A stretch of 64,000 nucleotides of DNA. It comes from Eonycteris spelaea (Eukaryota; Chordata; Mammalia; Chiroptera; Pteropodidae). Shown here one piece after another: positions 11,190 through 22,784 of this stretch. Both the position numbers and the translations under genes were made by a program. Location of the stretch: assembly GCA_003508835.1 (NCBI GenBank), contig PUFA01000210.1, positions 1,926,501-1,990,500 of the forward strand, written 5' to 3'. Below the pieces are notes generated by a model, which saw only the letters and a program-made list of their open reading frames with translations, was not told where the DNA came from and ran no database searches. The first letter of the stretch is position 1; every line of letters begins with the position of its first letter.

Positions 11190-11285
11190 GCACAGACTGT
11201 GTCATGCTGTTTCTTATTGCACCCTACAGCATCTATCATAGTGCTTGGCTCACAGTATACACTCAGTAAATAGTTTCTCATGGAA
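11190..11285 (+). repeat. L2 LINE 3' tail
   Basis: CACCCTACAGCATCTATCAT, 'agtgcttggctcacag' and CACTCAGTAAATAG reproduce the terminal L2 order (cagcacctagcac, agtgcctggcacatag, gctcaataaat). Confidence 0.6.
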
Positions 11286-12359
11286 AAAAGAATGACTTTC
11301 TAATTCCATCCAAAAGAATTTAATCCTTGATAATGGGTCACAGAAACCTTTAAGACACACTGGCACTGAAATGACAAAACAGAATTTATTAATGAGGACA
11401 AAGGAAAAGGAATGACAGATAAAATAGCGGTGGACGGCTGTTTGAGTTTGCATAAACATAAATGTTGGTTGTGGCACTTGGCCAGGCAGGGCTGGGGACC
11501 CCTTGCTGGGCAGATAGGAGTCTTGGCAGATGTTCTAAATGGGGAATGAGGAAGTTCTAAATGGGGAATGAGGAAGCAGATGTACAGCTCTGTTAAGAGA
11601 CCATGGATTGAGAAGGAGCTCTGGCATGCTTCTTAGCTGATAGCAAGTGGCGTGGGTGCACTGGAGGGAAAAGCTCTCTTCCTGGGACAGCCAGCTAAGG
11701 GCTGAATCACACCTGGAACTGGGCTTGGATATGGAAAGTGTACTTCATATATACACATATTTTCCAAATCTTCCTGTGACTTCTGTATGTTCAAGTCAAG
11801 AATAAGTCTGAATGGACAGGGTTTGGTCAGTAAAGGGGCAGAGGAATAGATTACCTGATCTAGGAAACCCAAGCAGTTTATATTTAATGTCTGTGAATCC
11901 TGCAGTGGAAAGTCTCTTTCTTTCCTTCCCTCACCTCCCTCCTCAACCCCCTAGACACACCTACATGCATACAAGGTCTACCCCAGAAAAATGAAGTGAG
12001 AGCTAAAATAATTTTAGCATCAATTGATGTAGAAAAAAAGTGTTTTTTTGACTTGGATTATTTGGAAAATTATCCCAATTCATCCATTTTATTTGGCTAG
12101 CATAATTTGTGTATGCGCAAGTATAACTTTGAACAGGGAGAGAGCTTGGTCCAATTGTCACTAAAATATCTCTGGGCACAAAATACTGAACAAGAATGCA
12201 ATGATGACAGAAATGATATAACAGAGGAAATGACATCCAGTAGTATGTAATGACATAGAGATCTTGAATTCACCATTCAAATTTTTTATGCATGAGGAAG
12301 CAGAATATTAACATAGTAGGTGTTAAATTGTTGCAGTGTCAAGGCTGGATTTCACCTTA
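11286..12359. other. Unique sequence with one tandem duplication
   Basis: A perfect 22-bp tandem duplication occupies 11532-11575. Otherwise no repeat, promoter or coding signal was recognised. Confidence 0.45.
11532..11575 (+). repeat. Perfect 22-bp tandem duplication
   Basis: The unit starting GTTCTAAATGGGGAATGAGG occurs twice head to tail with no mismatches (11532-11553 and 11554-11575). Zero divergence points to a recent replication-slippage event. Confidence 0.9.
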
Positions 12360-12490
12360 AGAGACATAGTTTCATTTCACAGATGACTCAAAGGGTGGAT
12401 TTGACTTGTCTAAAGTCTGAGAGGTGAGATTAAAGTCTGGATATCTTGACTCCTAACTCAGTGCTTTTCCACTCCACGCATAACCTTTCA
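12360..12490 (-). repeat. Diverged MIR-type SINE fragment
   Basis: TTTCATTTCACAGATGACTC and 'tgacttgtctaaagtctgagagg' occupy the positions of the MIR core phrases on the reverse strand, ending with 'cagtgcttttccactcc'. Confidence 0.4.
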
Positions 12491-13479
12491 TTCATAGAGA
12501 GATAGATAGGAAGGTACATTGATAGGAAATAGATAAACACATATTCTCTAAGTAGTGTTAGTTTTTAGACATAATTATTCTGATTTCAGATTGAACATCC
12601 CATAGGAACATCAAAAAGTCCCTGTAGGACATTTAAACTTTACTGCAGAGTTAGAAACCATGGAGAGTTAAAAGTCCCCTGTAGCTATTAAAATAGTGTG
12701 CAGTGAGAAGAGTTGTGTTACAGGTGACTAATGGGATTTCACCACCTCTCGCCCCCATTATATATAGATATACTGATATAGATATAGACATATAATATTG
12801 CATTTCTAAGCAAGGTGTCCAGTATTTTTACTATTGGGGGAGGAAGCAACTGCTTACTACTGACTATCTTCACTTCCACCATCCCCACCCCCCCCCCCAA
12901 AAAAAAACTGCATTAAAACTTTCTTTGTAAGAAAAATGAGAGAAAAAAATCAATAGAGCTTGAAAGAACATGAAAAATGCATTTAAACCCATACATATAT
13001 ATATATCTAACAGTGCAATTTTTTAAAGCTCTCTAAAAAAGAGTCAATGTGATTCTCAAGGAAAAAAATGCAACACAACACTGAATTCAGGAGCAAAGAA
13101 AAAAAAAAAGTCCCAAGAATAATGAAGATCTAAAGATCTGACCTAGTAATTTGAGGTACGTATAAAACATGGTATAAGCCTTGGCCAGCTCTGGGATTGG
13201 CAGGTCAAAGGGTGCATTAAATGTGAAGCGGAGCAAATTCCATTTTTGGATAGTTCAGCATATATCTATTTTAAAGCTTTTAAGCCTCCCAACTCAGTGA
13301 AATTACTCCCAAGGGATGAAGTATTCCCTTGCGGACCTTGTTGCACTTCTTTTTTCTCCCACAAAGAGAAATGGCATGGCAAAGAATGTGAGACATCCCT
13401 TCCAGGGCTCAGGTGAAAAGAAAAGGGGAAAAAAAGAGTGCAGGTTAAATACAATATTAAAGACGATCTCTCCTAATCA
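12491..13479. other. AT-rich unique sequence with low-complexity tracts
   Basis: It includes GATA-rich tracts (12497-12535 and 12762-12795), a C11A9 homopolymer junction at 12888-12907, a TA-rich tract near 12991-13007 and an A-run at 13096-13108. No gene signal was seen. Confidence 0.5.
12888..12907 (+). repeat. C11A9 homopolymer junction
   Basis: Eleven C are followed directly by nine A. Such tracts are length-unstable and prone to sequencing error, so the exact length is uncertain. Confidence 0.85.
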
Positions 13480-13960
13480 GTGTATCTTTCTTCCTTGCAG
13501 CTAAGCAATCTTTGTCAATTACAGGGCATTACTCTGCAGGCCAACTGGCAATTACAATGGCATCTTTCTTCTCATCACTGTCAGCAAAAGGAGGGAATAT
13601 TCTGGGTCCAGCTAAATGTAAAGAGAGAAAGTGGAGCTCATTTCAAAGGTAATCCGGAGGGAACCTATACCAGGATGCAGATGCTATACGCAGCTGTTAT
13701 GCAAAGAAGCTCCTGCTCTAAGAGCTGATATGTTTATTTAGACTAGTGCTAAAGCCGAGTTAATGCCAATTTCCAGAGGATTAATATACACTAACGTGAA
13801 ATTATTGAACTGTTACGCACATCTGGAAATGCATGTTTTAACTGTTTCTTTTTTGTGGCTGCCAGCTGCATTGGAGAAGCAGCTGATACAGTTGCCATTG
13901 CTTTTTAGGCCCAGCTGAATAGATGGCATGCTGTTGGGATGACGACAGGCCCTTCGAATC
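13480..13960. promoter_or_regulatory. Candidate conserved noncoding block C
   Basis: The repeat-free block contains GTCAATTACA (about 13514), CAATTACAATGG (13549-13560, homeodomain next to a SOX-like ACAATGG), 'gagttaatgcc' and 'ggattaatatac'. Composition and motif content suggest an enhancer; there is no direct evidence of conservation. Confidence 0.27.
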
Positions 13961-14402
13961 AAGACCACGGCCCTCACTCCCTTCTGATCTTTCCACTGCT
14001 CCTGTTTATTTTTGTCGAAATGCGAGTTTTCCACCTTCATTTTCAAGATCTGGTTGTACTCGCCTCCATTTCTCCCACTTCTCTCACTGCCAAACCATTT
14101 TCCATGCAGTCACAAGTTCTCCCCAAAGAACAGAGAAGAAGCCTGAGAATCAAAAGGCTTAGATTTCACCTAGATTTTTGTCATTCAGTCATTTAACCTT
14201 GGCACAGTACTGGGCAGGTCGGTCATCTGAGAAAATAATCCTTCGGCAAAAAGACTGCTTAGATTAATGGCAAAGGCCATCTCAAGGACTTGACTGATCT
14301 CATGACCCAGAAGCTTCTGTCCCTAGAGACCTCACCGAGTGGCTAGCCCACTTTTGTGCTTCCATCTCAGAACAGACTATTGTCCCTCCACTCTCCGTCT
14401 CA
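13961..14402. other. Unique sequence, no gene seen
   Basis: Overlapping frames of 77-85 codons on both strands have no domain signature. Confidence 0.45.
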
Positions 14403-14760
14403 TTTTTTTTTTTTTAAAGAAAGAAGCCATGGTATTTATTAAGAAGTATTTTGCCTAAGGAGAATGCTTGAGGTAGAAAAGCTAAAGGCATCAGCTATTT
14501 GGAAAGTAATCCAGCCCACTCTACTCTGCTGCCACTTCTCTGTGCATACCCTTCCTTAGATGGAGGCTAATCCAAGTGTGCAAATGATCTTTAAGCATCC
14601 TAGAAAGGCACAGTCTACTTGACCTTGGCTGCTGCTGTAAGGATTTGCCCGTCAATAATTACATAGCACAGGACAACTCAAAGTGCCCTACCAATATCAG
14701 CCATAAAAGCGATTTATATTCTGAGATTCTGTTGGGGGCTTTCCACAACTGTTTGCTTAG
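14403..14760 (-). pseudogene. Possible processed retrocopy, reverse strand
   Basis: On the minus strand an AATAAA (plus-strand TTTATT, 14435-14440) is followed about 20 nt later by a 13-nt poly(A) (plus-strand T run 14403-14415), the spacing expected at a cleaved mRNA end. The body and any parental gene were not recognised. A weak similarity between GTCCCTCCAC (upstream) and GTCCGTCCAC (near 14761) could be a target duplication but does not abut the tail, so this remains tentative. Confidence 0.25.
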
Positions 14761-15159
14761 GTCCGTCCACCCCCACCTTTTGCTCCCTAGATATTCAACT
14801 ATTCAGACAGATCCCACTGAGTGAACATCAGTCAAACTGTCCTGTCATCTCCAGTTCCCAAGTACCCTGCAATCATTTGCGCTTTCCTCCAGAATATACC
14901 TCTTTCAGTGGCACATCAGAAGAGCTCTTTAAACGTTAGCAAGAACCAATATTTAGATTCTACTGCTAGGCGCTTCAGCTAAGTTCACTTTATTGTAAAA
15001 TTAGATGTCATTGTAAAAAGCATGGATATAAATACAAGAGCAAAAGGCCCTTTTCTTAATGCAGAAACCAAGGTAACAATATCCTATTTTTCCTTGTTGT
15101 CAAAAAGTTTTTTTTGATAGCTCAGCCAATATAATGCATATTTACACTTAGCATTAAAT
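14761..15159. other. Unique sequence, no gene seen
   Basis: No repeat or coding signal was recognised. Confidence 0.4.
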
Positions 15160-15560
15160 AACTATTATACAAAAGTACTCCACAGTAATATCTAAGTATA
15201 TTTATGGAAAGCTAAATTATATTGCCAAGTTTATTTTAGACCAAGGAAGCCCCTGAGAAGGGATATTGTGTATTTTAAAGAGTAAATGTAAACTATTAAA
15301 TAGAGAGAGGCTTTGTAGAATGTAACACATTCTACCTAGGTAAATCACAGAGCAATTACACAGTAAACTTTTCTTTGATGAAGCACTGAAGTGATGACAT
15401 GTAATTACTTTTCCAATGCTGCACCGTGTGTTTATCAAAATGTTAATGCAAGCATAATAACAGGCTGTATGTTTGCACCGAGAATGTCAGAGCTATCCAG
15501 CTGTCAATCACATCTGAAAATAAAATCGCAAATAAGCAGGCAGCTTGATAACAGGAGTGA
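15160..15560. promoter_or_regulatory. Candidate conserved noncoding block D
   Basis: AT-rich, repeat-free block with an inverted repeat GTAGAATGT-AAC-ACATTCTAC at 15315-15335 (two opposed TEAD-like AGAATGT half sites) and further 'atgtaattac', 'tgtttatcaaaatg' and 'ctgtcaatcacatct' motifs. It lies directly upstream of the promoter-like signals at 15563-15681. Regulatory function is an inference. Confidence 0.3.
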
Positions 15561-15562
15561 CA

Positions 15563-15936
15563 GCCAATACTCACTCAGCTGACAAGCACTTTGCTCCCTC
15601 TACCAATCAGTGTCAGTGTAATGTACCTAATAGGAGGAGTATATCTTTTATTAGCCAGAATGGAAGCAAGTGGTATAAAAGAGCTGAACTTTGTGTGGAC
15701 CTCTCCCCTTGCCCTATGTTGTGCTAACAGGGCCTCACTCAGGTGCCAGCTGATCCCATTGCCTTCTCCATGCGCCTCCAGAGCAGTGCCCTTGTTAAAG
15801 GCTGCAGAGTCCACAGGAAGGCTAGCATTATGAATACTTCTTTTAGAGCAGGCTTCCCAGGCAAGGGGGCTGATTCAATCAGTCAAGAACAAACCCTGTT
15901 GGACTTTTCTCGGTCATGGTCACCCAGGCAGTAAGT
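15563..15936 (+). promoter_or_regulatory. Promoter-like block with first-exon-like downstream region
   Basis: Two CCAAT boxes (GCCAAT at 15563-15568, ACCAATCAG at 15602-15610) precede a canonical TATA box, TATAAAAG, at 15674-15681, with a spacing of about 65 bp. A start near 15705 would give a ~225-nt exon ending at GGCA|GTAAGT (15931-15936), a good 5' splice site. No ATG-initiated coding frame fits well, so a noncoding RNA is likelier than a protein gene. The elements are visible; their use is inferred. Confidence 0.3.
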
Positions 15937-17849
15937 TCTAGGCTAGGACCTGTCTCAGTAATTGGTTGAGATGGTTTCACTTTAAAGCTCATAGTGCAGA
16001 TAAAAAAGAAAAAAAAGTGACTGGTTTTGAAAAACAAGTGCCAAAACTACTAGAGCAAATTTATTTATCCCTTTTAACTAAAAGTAGGATAGGCGAAGCA
16101 GGGCTTGGAGAACAGAAGACCCACTTGGGAGCTTTCCTGGGGTGCGAGAGTAGGGTCAAGTCCCACCCAGGCTCCTGATAAGGTCATTTGGCATGTCTTT
16201 GCCTTGCAGGCTGGAACATCTGGAAATGAGCACTTCAGACCTGGAAACTTTGCGTTTACCCTGCCTCATGCCCTCTTGACATTCTCTGAGAACACTTTTC
16301 ACTGAAGGATTCTTTCGAATATCTAAAAATTGCCAACCACTTGTTATAGTATGAGCAGGTGCATACCTAAACAAACCTCATTTAGATTAGTAATTCCAGA
16401 ATTTCTTTTCCGGAGGGGGCACATGTAGAATTTCAGGTTGCCTATGCACAGCAGGGCAGTCTGGTGGGAATATCTGACCCTATAGGTACAACATCTACTT
16501 CCCGAGTTCCCTGGACTCACAATGCAAACCAGACCTATGAGCTTGCATTTTAGTGTTATAAAATGCTAGGATGGCTTGTCAACGCTGCCCTTGTGTGAGT
16601 GTGTGACTGTAACCAGGGGAAACAGTCTGAGTCACAGTATGAAGAGAAACTGGGGAAGTGTCCCAACAGGAAGCATAATGTAGGGAGAAGCTATGTCCCT
16701 AAATCCTCTGCTCTTCAGCAATCGTATATCCACTATTTTTCATATTTTCTGGTGATGCCAACAGATGTTGCAATAGCAGCAGCTAATCTTTGATGTTCTT
16801 GGTTCTTCACTGCCTGAAGGGCAGCACAGAGCCCATCATACTCACCTTCTGTGACTATGATGGTAAGTGGAGAATTTTCTTTCACATGCTTAGACTGAAT
16901 AATGGATGCATTTCACGTGGCAGATTTCCAATTCTGCAGAAAACTTAAAAAGTTCCCCAAAGAAAGAAATTTTTGGCGTTTCTAGGGATTCAGAGACCCT
17001 TGTCTCCTGGATTCATATGTTAAACAAAAGTGAGGATTAGAAAGGGACCGAAGTTCTGCCTACTGAGCCCATCAGCTAACACCCTAACTGCAGTGGACAT
17101 GCATGCTTCTCCCATTACAGTAAATATCATTTTAGTGGATGTTTGTAGAATTTGTTACTTTAATTTACTTTGTTTTTTTTCTTCCAAAAAGGGACTTAGT
17201 GAAATCCTGAATCTGGGCTTAACTCCTTGGCAGTTGAACAGAATCATCCCAGACCGCAGAGAGTTCTTGAGAAACCAGAGATAGTTTAGGGGAAAGTGAG
17301 GCAGCTTGGAAAGGTGAAGCAGATCACCAGAGGTGGTATGAGAGATATCTTCAAACAGCACAGCATTTAAAGCCCTTTACAATCCGATCCCAACAAATGC
17401 TTCTACTCTCACTTCCTGTCACCTCCTCTCCTATCTATTTTCAATGCAAATAAGACTTTGCACTGTCCCCTAAGTGCATAGCCACTACCACCGTTTCCAT
17501 GACTCTATTCATGCTGGCACTTCTGCTTGTCATGTTCTTTACTCATTTTCTCCAGTTGGAAAAAATCCAACCCTCTCTTCAAGTTTTAGGAAGGGTACTT
17601 TTTCTGCGGTGAAGAATTCACCGCTCTCACCTCAGCACCCCATAACGCCTCAATTTCAACATTCACTTTCCTACACATAGAGTTTTCTCTTCTCCATAAC
17701 ACACTAAAAAATCTCACAGACAAACAGCAGGCCCAAACTCGGGTTTGGGAATTCCAGGGCCGAACAGGTTGGCTTATGGGTTCATGAAAAGTGTTCAACA
17801 AAGCTTGCTGATTTGAATGTATGATTCAGTATTATAAAGCATGTTGTGT
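15937..17849. other. Unique sequence, no gene seen
   Basis: No repeat was confidently recognised. A GTAAGT donor-like site follows TATGATG at about 16858-16867, without a convincing partner acceptor or frame. Confidence 0.4.
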
Positions 17850-17855
17850 AAAAAA

Positions 17856-17887
<32 letters not shown>

Positions 17888-17889
17888 AA

Positions 17890-17925
<36 letters not shown>

Positions 17926-17928
17926 AGG
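17850..17928 (+). repeat. (AAAG)n microsatellite
   Basis: An A-run leads into about 18 near-perfect AAAG units with one interruption (extra A residues near 17889). It produces artefactual leucine/phenylalanine/serine-rich frames on the minus strand. Confidence 0.97.
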
Positions 17929-18226
17929 GCAGTTGTATATTTGTTCAGAGTCCAAACTGGAACCGAGAGGTGAAGATATAGCCTTTGAATCAGTACAAAG
18001 AACCTTCTGAAACATGCAGCAGCTGAACAACGGGAGTCTCCTGAAGTTGTGAGCTTCCTATCTCTGCGGGTATTATTGCGGGGGTTGTCTGTGTTTTGGG
18101 GAGATAGCACAATGACCTCAGAGATCCTATAATACTTTTCAACTTTATGATCCTATGACACATTAGGACTAGATAGATGAAAGGACATTGTTCGGGACTA
18201 ATAGTTACAAGAAAGTTCTTCAGTAC
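17929..18226. other. Unique sequence
   Basis: Nothing recognised. Confidence 0.4.
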
Positions 18227-18400
18227 CATGGTTCTCAGTGTGTCTAAGAGTCACTTAAGAAGCTTGCTTAAATCCTGGGCTCCACTCCCAGAAATTCTGT
18301 TTAGTAGTGTGGACGTGGTCACTGGGAATTTGCATTTTAAACAATCACTCCAGATGATTTTGTTGTAAGTAGCTCCAGGACCATCACTGTCAAAACACTG
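18227..18400 (+). mobile_element. MER5A-like non-autonomous hAT-Charlie element
   Basis: CATGGTTCTCAGTGTGTCTA, 'aagcttgcttaaatcctggg', 'ctccactcccagaaattctg', 'gaatttgcattttaaacaa' and 'ccagatgatttt' follow in order the MER5A layout, ending CAAAACACTG. The possible 8-bp duplications at the ends are too decayed to confirm. It is an ancient element with no coding capacity. Confidence 0.7.
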
Positions 18401-21400
18401 TTCTAGAGTGTGCCAATCAATGGCTCCTAAACTTGCTCTTCAACAAATCTTCCTTTATCTTGATATGAAGTTGACCTGATCTTTAGGTATCTCCCAATAC
18501 AGGTATGTGAAAAAGTTTGTAATGTTGGGCTCAGAATCCAAGCCAGATTGTCAGAATAAAGGCCTGCCCCAGGAAAGATGAGCTGGAGGGTCCTGGGGGA
18601 GCCCAGGGAAGCTGACAACAGACACATTCACACAAGTGACACAGGTTTCACATCACTAAAGTCAAAGATGACATAGAGCTCCATGAGGCAAAATAACAAA
18701 CAAGTGAGCAGACAATACCCAGGAAAATAATTAACTGATCAACTAGATGACAGATTTGAGGCATATTCCCAGAGAAATGAGACAAGGAGATTTGTCACAG
18801 TTGTGGACGAGTTCAAAAACAATGATGTCACCCCCCAGTAGAGGTTAATGAGGTGGAAAAGGTCATCTAGAAAAGCACAACCACCATATTTTAGCACAAG
18901 GTGGAGTGGTCAGTAAAGATATGAGAAAAAACAGTGATTGCTTGGTAATGGTCCCATCTTTAAATTATACAGTCAACACAACATTTACAAAGTTTCACAT
19001 CATCTGGAGTTGATAATTTAACCCAAATCTCTGCAAATAAATGTTAGGTGAAGGGACAACAGGTTAAGAGGGTCTCATATTGTTTTTAAATGTAAAAACC
19101 TATTTATGGATTCAATATTAATACGGACCCCCAGACTCAGATTGGGCAGGGGTAGGAAACAGGGCTAAGACTGCTAAGGCCTTGTATATGGGAGAAAAAC
19201 AGGATGCCAATAGATGACCATAGGTAATATATTCTTTAGTCATGGACAATAATAAATTCATTTGTACATTTCAGCAGTGAGAAAGATCCTAAATGCAGAG
19301 GTGTGTCAATTCTAAAAAGATTCACTCTCCAGTGTACTTGGATCCTGAAGTAGGAAAGTGGTGGGGGACATAAGGCACCTCACTGTGGTGACCTCTTCTG
19401 CAATGTCCGTGTTGGCTTCATTATTAGCACAGCTTTCCCAAAGAAAGGACGGAGACATGAAAACATAGAGTGTGTTCTTAAAATTCTTAGAAATTTTCAG
19501 GCATTTTCTTATCACGTGTATTGGGTTTTCTTAGGGAAGACAGCTTAAGTACAGATCATCCTAGAATCCCAGCATCCCTCAGACATTTATAAGTTTCATT
19601 TGTATTGTTCGTGAATGCAATCATCAGATTATCACCATCATTGCCAACATCATTATCAGTATTATCATCAAACATTCTTCTTCCAACTGAGAGAAAGCCA
19701 GAGATACTGAATCTACTTTGCTGTTTTCTTGCAGGTAATCCTTTCATGGTATCTGGGACTCCCTTCTTTTCTGAATAAGACAGTATCAGTGAGCTGGAGC
19801 CTGCAGAGGGTAGCTCTGGGTTCCCAAGATGTTTCAAGTTGCATGCCTCCATTGTGCAGTATAATTCTAGGGCATTTGGGGCTTTGGAAAGAGGTTTCAT
19901 TTTTCTGTTTGGCAGCAAATGTTTCATCTAAAAGATTGTGAGGCTCCAGATAAGCATGATTTCACCACTGCCTGAATTCACTGATTATGGGTTATTGAAG
20001 CTAATCAGTAAAAGCGAGGAATGGGACTAAGAGTTTCCTTTCTTTCCAAGTCCAGTTCCTTCTCACCTTAATGCTGTGTCCTCTCTTTGCTCTTGGCCCT
20101 TGCTCTCTGATCTTCTCCAGCTTGAGATCCCGACCCTTTCATACCTCCCCCTCCCCCGCCCCCTTCGCTACACACACTCTTTGCCCCAATCTCACTCCCA
20201 GAAATATTAATGAAGATGCTAAATGGTTTGCCCACTAATAGCATTTAGATGGTGGTGCCAACCCGGTTCTGAGGGAAGAAGCTGGATGTAAAGGATGCAG
20301 GAAGGCGGCAGTGTTCGGGTACAGTGTTCGGATACATAAATCCTAAGCATATTTTCTTCCATGATGTCAATTCATAACCATTTTAAGTAGCCTTTTTCTT
20401 CCCCTTCAGAATTTCTTCCAACATCTCAGTGCATGGATATATAATTTACTGGCTTCATTTTTAGGGCCTCAGTCCCCACTTTATCACTCACCAGTGCCAG
20501 TTAAAGGGTATGGTTCAGACAAGAAGTGGGCTTCATTTTTCTCACTAAAGACAAACTTTCTTCTTAAACCGACGTCCTTCTGCCTGAAAACATGGCCATA
20601 TTTCGGTGCTACATTCCAAAACAGGTGTTGGATAATTCAGTAATTAGTATGCACGTCTAACTCCACGCAGCCTCTGTTGATCTCTCAATTATAGTTAGCT
20701 AGGTCCTCTGAAGTTTGCAGTAGTTAATTAGAGCATTATTGAATGGTTGGGCTGGAGAGCCAAGCTCTGCCGTCAGTCGAGAGCTTGGTCCCATGTACTG
20801 AACATTGGGCTGGTCCTTGACTGGGCAATGCCAGTCTGCAGGGTGACCCAGTGCCAGGAGGACTTGAGTTGTCTTTTGAAAAACAGGTGGAAGTTGGCTT
20901 GTTTTATGAGCAGGGAATAATGGTCTCATGTTTAATTCTGTCCCACTCTTGACAGGAAAATTCACATTCCAGTGGTGATCAGTTTCGTTAATGTTTCTTC
21001 AGGGGAAAAAAGAAAACTTCGACTTCAGAAAAGAGGATAATGGGTCCAAATAGGCTGGAGAAGCCAAAATTTAAGGTTATCATGTGAGTTAGAGATCAGT
21101 CTCCCTGTCCCACACTACTTCACCTTGACTACATACCTCCCAGAAGAATTTGGAAAAGGCAGAGGGCAGTGGTGTAGGGGAGCACATGAGGTGAGCTACA
21201 CACAAAATTATAGAAGGCCATTTGGAAACTTGCTTCTGAATAATTTAGGTATGATGTCATCTGCAACATCCGAGACTGACTTCCCCAAACTCCTGATAAT
21301 TGCTCAGGTTCAGTATTGAATGTAGCCCATGAATATTAAGAGAGCCTGCCTTCATCACTCTAAGACTAAAAGACAAGCGTGTCTTGTCAGTGGAACCATG

Positions 21401-21799
21401 GGGAGACGCTTTGGGGATTGGAGGCTAAGGAGTAAGAAGCATCACGGATTATGGTCACGGTCAGTGTTCTTTCCAAGGAGAATTCTATCTGCCCAAATTT
21501 AGCTTCTGTGCGATTTTTCCAAATTCATGAAGTCAAAAGGATCACTGCTCTTTCCTCAGCAAGCTCTCAGGCATGTTATTCTGCAGTCCATCCATCAGTG
21601 CAGGGAGAGATTAGGAGGGACAGGGATCTGGGCTGGTCTACTGAGCAGGTTTTCACTTCCCATCTCCTCTTTCCCCACTAAGGGTCCCCAATCCCAGCCA
21701 GGAATGTAAAGGCAACAGAATAATACACACACAGCTGAAATAATGTTTGAAATGAACCAAATATTGGAGATGAAAGTGGTACGGTGGGAAGAAAGCTGC
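18401..21799. other. Long unique stretch, no gene seen
   Basis: Frames up to 123 codons (19556-19927, minus) lack any known domain. 19615-19675 is a low-complexity ATC/ATT-rich tract, and a 13-bp tandem pair lies at 20309-20334. 20140-20165 is C-rich. Confidence 0.45.
20309..20334 (+). repeat. 13-bp tandem duplication
   Basis: CAGTGTTCGGGTA (20309-20321) is followed directly by CAGTGTTCGGATA (20322-20334), 12 of 13 identical. Confidence 0.85.
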
Positions 21800-21920
21800 A
21801 TTTGGCAGGACCTCATCTCTATTCAGCCACAGGGTGACCTTATTTATGTAAGTCACCTTACTTCTCTCTTTTTCATCTGAAAAACGGGAATACATATAGA
21901 ATTGCTTTCAGAATCAGTTA
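21800..21920 (+). repeat. MIR SINE fragment
   Basis: 'cacagggtgaccttatttatgtaagtcacctta' and TTTTTCATCTGAAAAACGGG match the MIR core phrases (gtgtgaccttgggcaagtcactta; ttcctcatctgtaaaatggg). Confidence 0.65.
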
Positions 21921-22019
21921 CATAGAGGTGAGGTCATCTATCTCCCAGGGGATCACAAAAGGAGAAAGAGAACGGGAACATACATTAGAAGGTAGGGGCT
22001 TGATTCTTCTCTCCCCCTT

Positions 22020-22200
22020 TGTTCTGTGTGGGATCTTGAGCAAATCTTGGGACATGGACATCAAGTCCTTTCACCATAAATAGGAGTCCTACTAGGACCT
22101 AGTCTACACAAGCACAGAACCAAGGGGAACGCTAGGTGTAATAACTGTGTGAAAGTACCTTGAGATCTGCAAAGGGTGACATAAACCTGCACGATACAGG
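22020..22200 (+). repeat. Possible MIR fragment
   Basis: TGTGTGGGATCTTGAGCAAA loosely matches the MIR core and 'gtgtgaaagtaccttgag' could be the degraded 3' half. Weak. Confidence 0.3.
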
Positions 22201-22784
22201 CTGGAGTGAGGCAGGTGTATGATTAAGTGGCTGAACTCATTGTCAGGAAGCTAAGAAGGAAATTCTAAGAGTTTGGGATGCGAATCTAGATAGCTGCCAC
22301 AAAGGATAGCACTAGACGATTTACAATTCAGGGGCCCAGAAGAGTCTTTGAAGTAAGAAAACTTATTTCAGCTCCCCCACCTTACTTCCACTTTGCTGTG
22401 CTGTGACTTTAAAGGATTGATACCAGAGTCTCACCAAGCTCTCTACAGATCAATTCCTAGGTAGGGAGCGTGCAGGAGAGCACACTAAAAGTTCTGGGCC
22501 CTCCTCTCTTGATCACCTACTCACCACTCCCTCCTGCATTAAGCATCCTTTTCAAAGTCTTGGTCAGGGGCCCTGAATCAGGTACTAGACTCATTTAGTC
22601 TCATCCTTCTGGAGCTAGGACATGGCGCCAAAGTTTTCTGACTCCCTCCCATTCTAAGATGTAAAATTTCAAGATTCTATAATTCCCCTCTCAAAAGTTC
22701 AATGAATAAATAATAATCAGACTGTGGTGCCAATGGAGGTTCACTAAGTATTAAACATCGGACATCCCCCTTCCTCTCAATTAA

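Noticed and set aside
17782..18110. Minus-strand frames with Phe/Leu/Ser repeats
   Set aside because: Produced entirely by the AAAG microsatellite.
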